From NCBI GenBank assembly GCA_946887065.1, contig CAMPKL010000217.1, positions 1 through 6,547 of the forward strand: DNA of 6,547 nt. The letters run 5' to 3'. Every line of letters starts with the position of its first letter. Position 1 is the stretch's first letter. This DNA is from an uncultured Bryobacterales bacterium. GTDB taxonomy: Bacteria; Acidobacteriota; Terriglobia; Bryobacterales; UBA6623. The position numbers were made by a program, and so were the translations under genes. Positions 6,230-6,547 of the stretch are shown piece by piece. The notes beneath the pieces are model-generated. The model saw nothing but the letters and a program-made list of their open reading frames with translations. It was not told the DNA's origin and ran no database searches.

Positions 6230-6250
6230 GCTGGGATTCCTGATCCCGGC
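6230..6250 (+). other. RNA hairpin in the leader of the membrane protein gene
   Basis: GCTGGGAT (6230-6237) pairs with ATCCCGGC (6243-6250), 8 pairs with one G-U, around the 5-base loop TCCTG. It sits in the presumed 5' leader, 9 bases before the ribosome site. No T-run follows, so it is not a standard terminator. It might affect mRNA stability or translation, or be chance in GC-rich DNA. Confidence 0.45.
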
Positions 6251-6259
6251 CAAGCGTAC

Positions 6260-6264
6260 GAGGA
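6260..6264 (+). promoter_or_regulatory. Ribosome binding site of the membrane protein gene
   Basis: GAGGA lies 8 bases before the ATG at 6273. It decides the reading frame here, because another frame (from about 6188) is also open across this region but has no such signal. Confidence 0.65.
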
Positions 6265-6272
6265 CGATACCC

Positions 6273-6547
6273 ATGACGAAAGCCTATTGGACAGCCGTCG
6301 CAGCCTATCTATTGCCGACTTTTCCGCTCGGCTACGTCTGGCATCTTGTCGCCTTCCACGAGAACTACGAGCGGCTGGCGATTTATCGCCAAGAAGTCCT
6401 TATTCCGCTGGGAGTCTCGTCGATGGTGATTCAGGCGCTTCTCTTCTCGTGGGCTTACCCGCGGCTATTTAGCACGCAGAAGGGTCGATGGCTCCGCAGC
6501 GCCGCGCAGTTCGGCTGCGTCTTCGGCCTAATTGCCTGGTCCTACAC
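6273..6547 (+). CDS. Uncharacterised multi-pass membrane protein, N-terminal part (cut by window edge)
   Basis: The first 91 codons are present and the frame is open at the window end. I recognise the general look (short helices, a conserved-seeming GYVWHLVAFHENY segment, then IYRQEVLIPLG) but cannot name the family with confidence. Three hydrophobic stretches are seen: about 6-28, 43-62 (LIPLGVSSMVIQALLFSWAY) and 76-91 and beyond (SAAQFGCVFGLIAWSY). Basic residues lie between the second and third (KGRWLR, 70-75). Aromatic residues and two histidines (H24, H29) sit at the end of the first helix. The ATG is preceded by GAGGA at 8 bases. The divergent HxlR gene and the shared inverted repeat suggest this gene is its target, so it may be induced by the signal that the regulator senses. 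Function unknown. Confidence 0.75.
   Translation, partial: MTKAYWTAVAAYLLPTFPLGYVWHLVAFHENYERLAIYRQEVLIPLGVSSMVIQALLFSWAYPRLFSTQKGRWLRSAAQFGCVFGLIAWSY

Noticed and set aside
6188..6472. Plus-strand open frame of 94 codons overlapping the membrane protein start
   Set aside because: It begins inside the inverted repeat and has no ribosome site. The competing frame from 6273 has GAGGA at 8 bases and clear membrane helices.

Overview
This window looks like ordinary chromosomal DNA from a GC-rich bacterium. The mix suggests Acidobacteriota (Bryobacter/Solibacter-like): strong G/C bias at third codon positions, a TTG start, a large secreted M14 peptidase with a C-terminal amidotransferase-like domain, and an MnmA of the RCCSLDD type. 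That placement is inference from family resemblance and was not tested. Coding density is very high; no gap exceeds about 100 bases, and I saw no mobile element, CRISPR array, tRNA or rRNA.

Layout. On the minus strand, reading leftward from about 885, is a SAM hydroxide adenosyltransferase (DUF62) gene. Six bases after its stop is the first 24 codons of an AGCS-type sodium:amino-acid symporter that leaves the window at base 1. Divergent from this pair, on the plus strand, are a cysteine desulfurase (915-2024, TTG start) and mnmA (2076-3182). These two form a sulfur-relay pair: the desulfurase takes sulfur from cysteine and MnmA places it on U34 of tRNA. The arrangement resembles the yrvO-mnmA pair of Bacillus subtilis. 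A large exported zinc carboxypeptidase-like protein follows 29 bases later (3212-5725).

The right end is a regulator/target module. A minus-strand HxlR-family winged-helix regulator (5703-6179) overlaps the end of the peptidase gene tail to tail by 23 bp. Divergent from it is an uncharacterised multi-pass membrane protein (6273 to the edge). Between them lies a perfect inverted repeat, TCACTTGC-N5-GCAAGTGA (6184-6204), placed as an HxlR operator would be, and then an 8-bp hairpin in the presumed leader of the membrane protein gene.

The best candidates for something undescribed are this HxlR/operator/membrane-protein module and the pairing of a SAM hydrolase with an amino-acid symporter. No complete novel system can be shown from this window alone.
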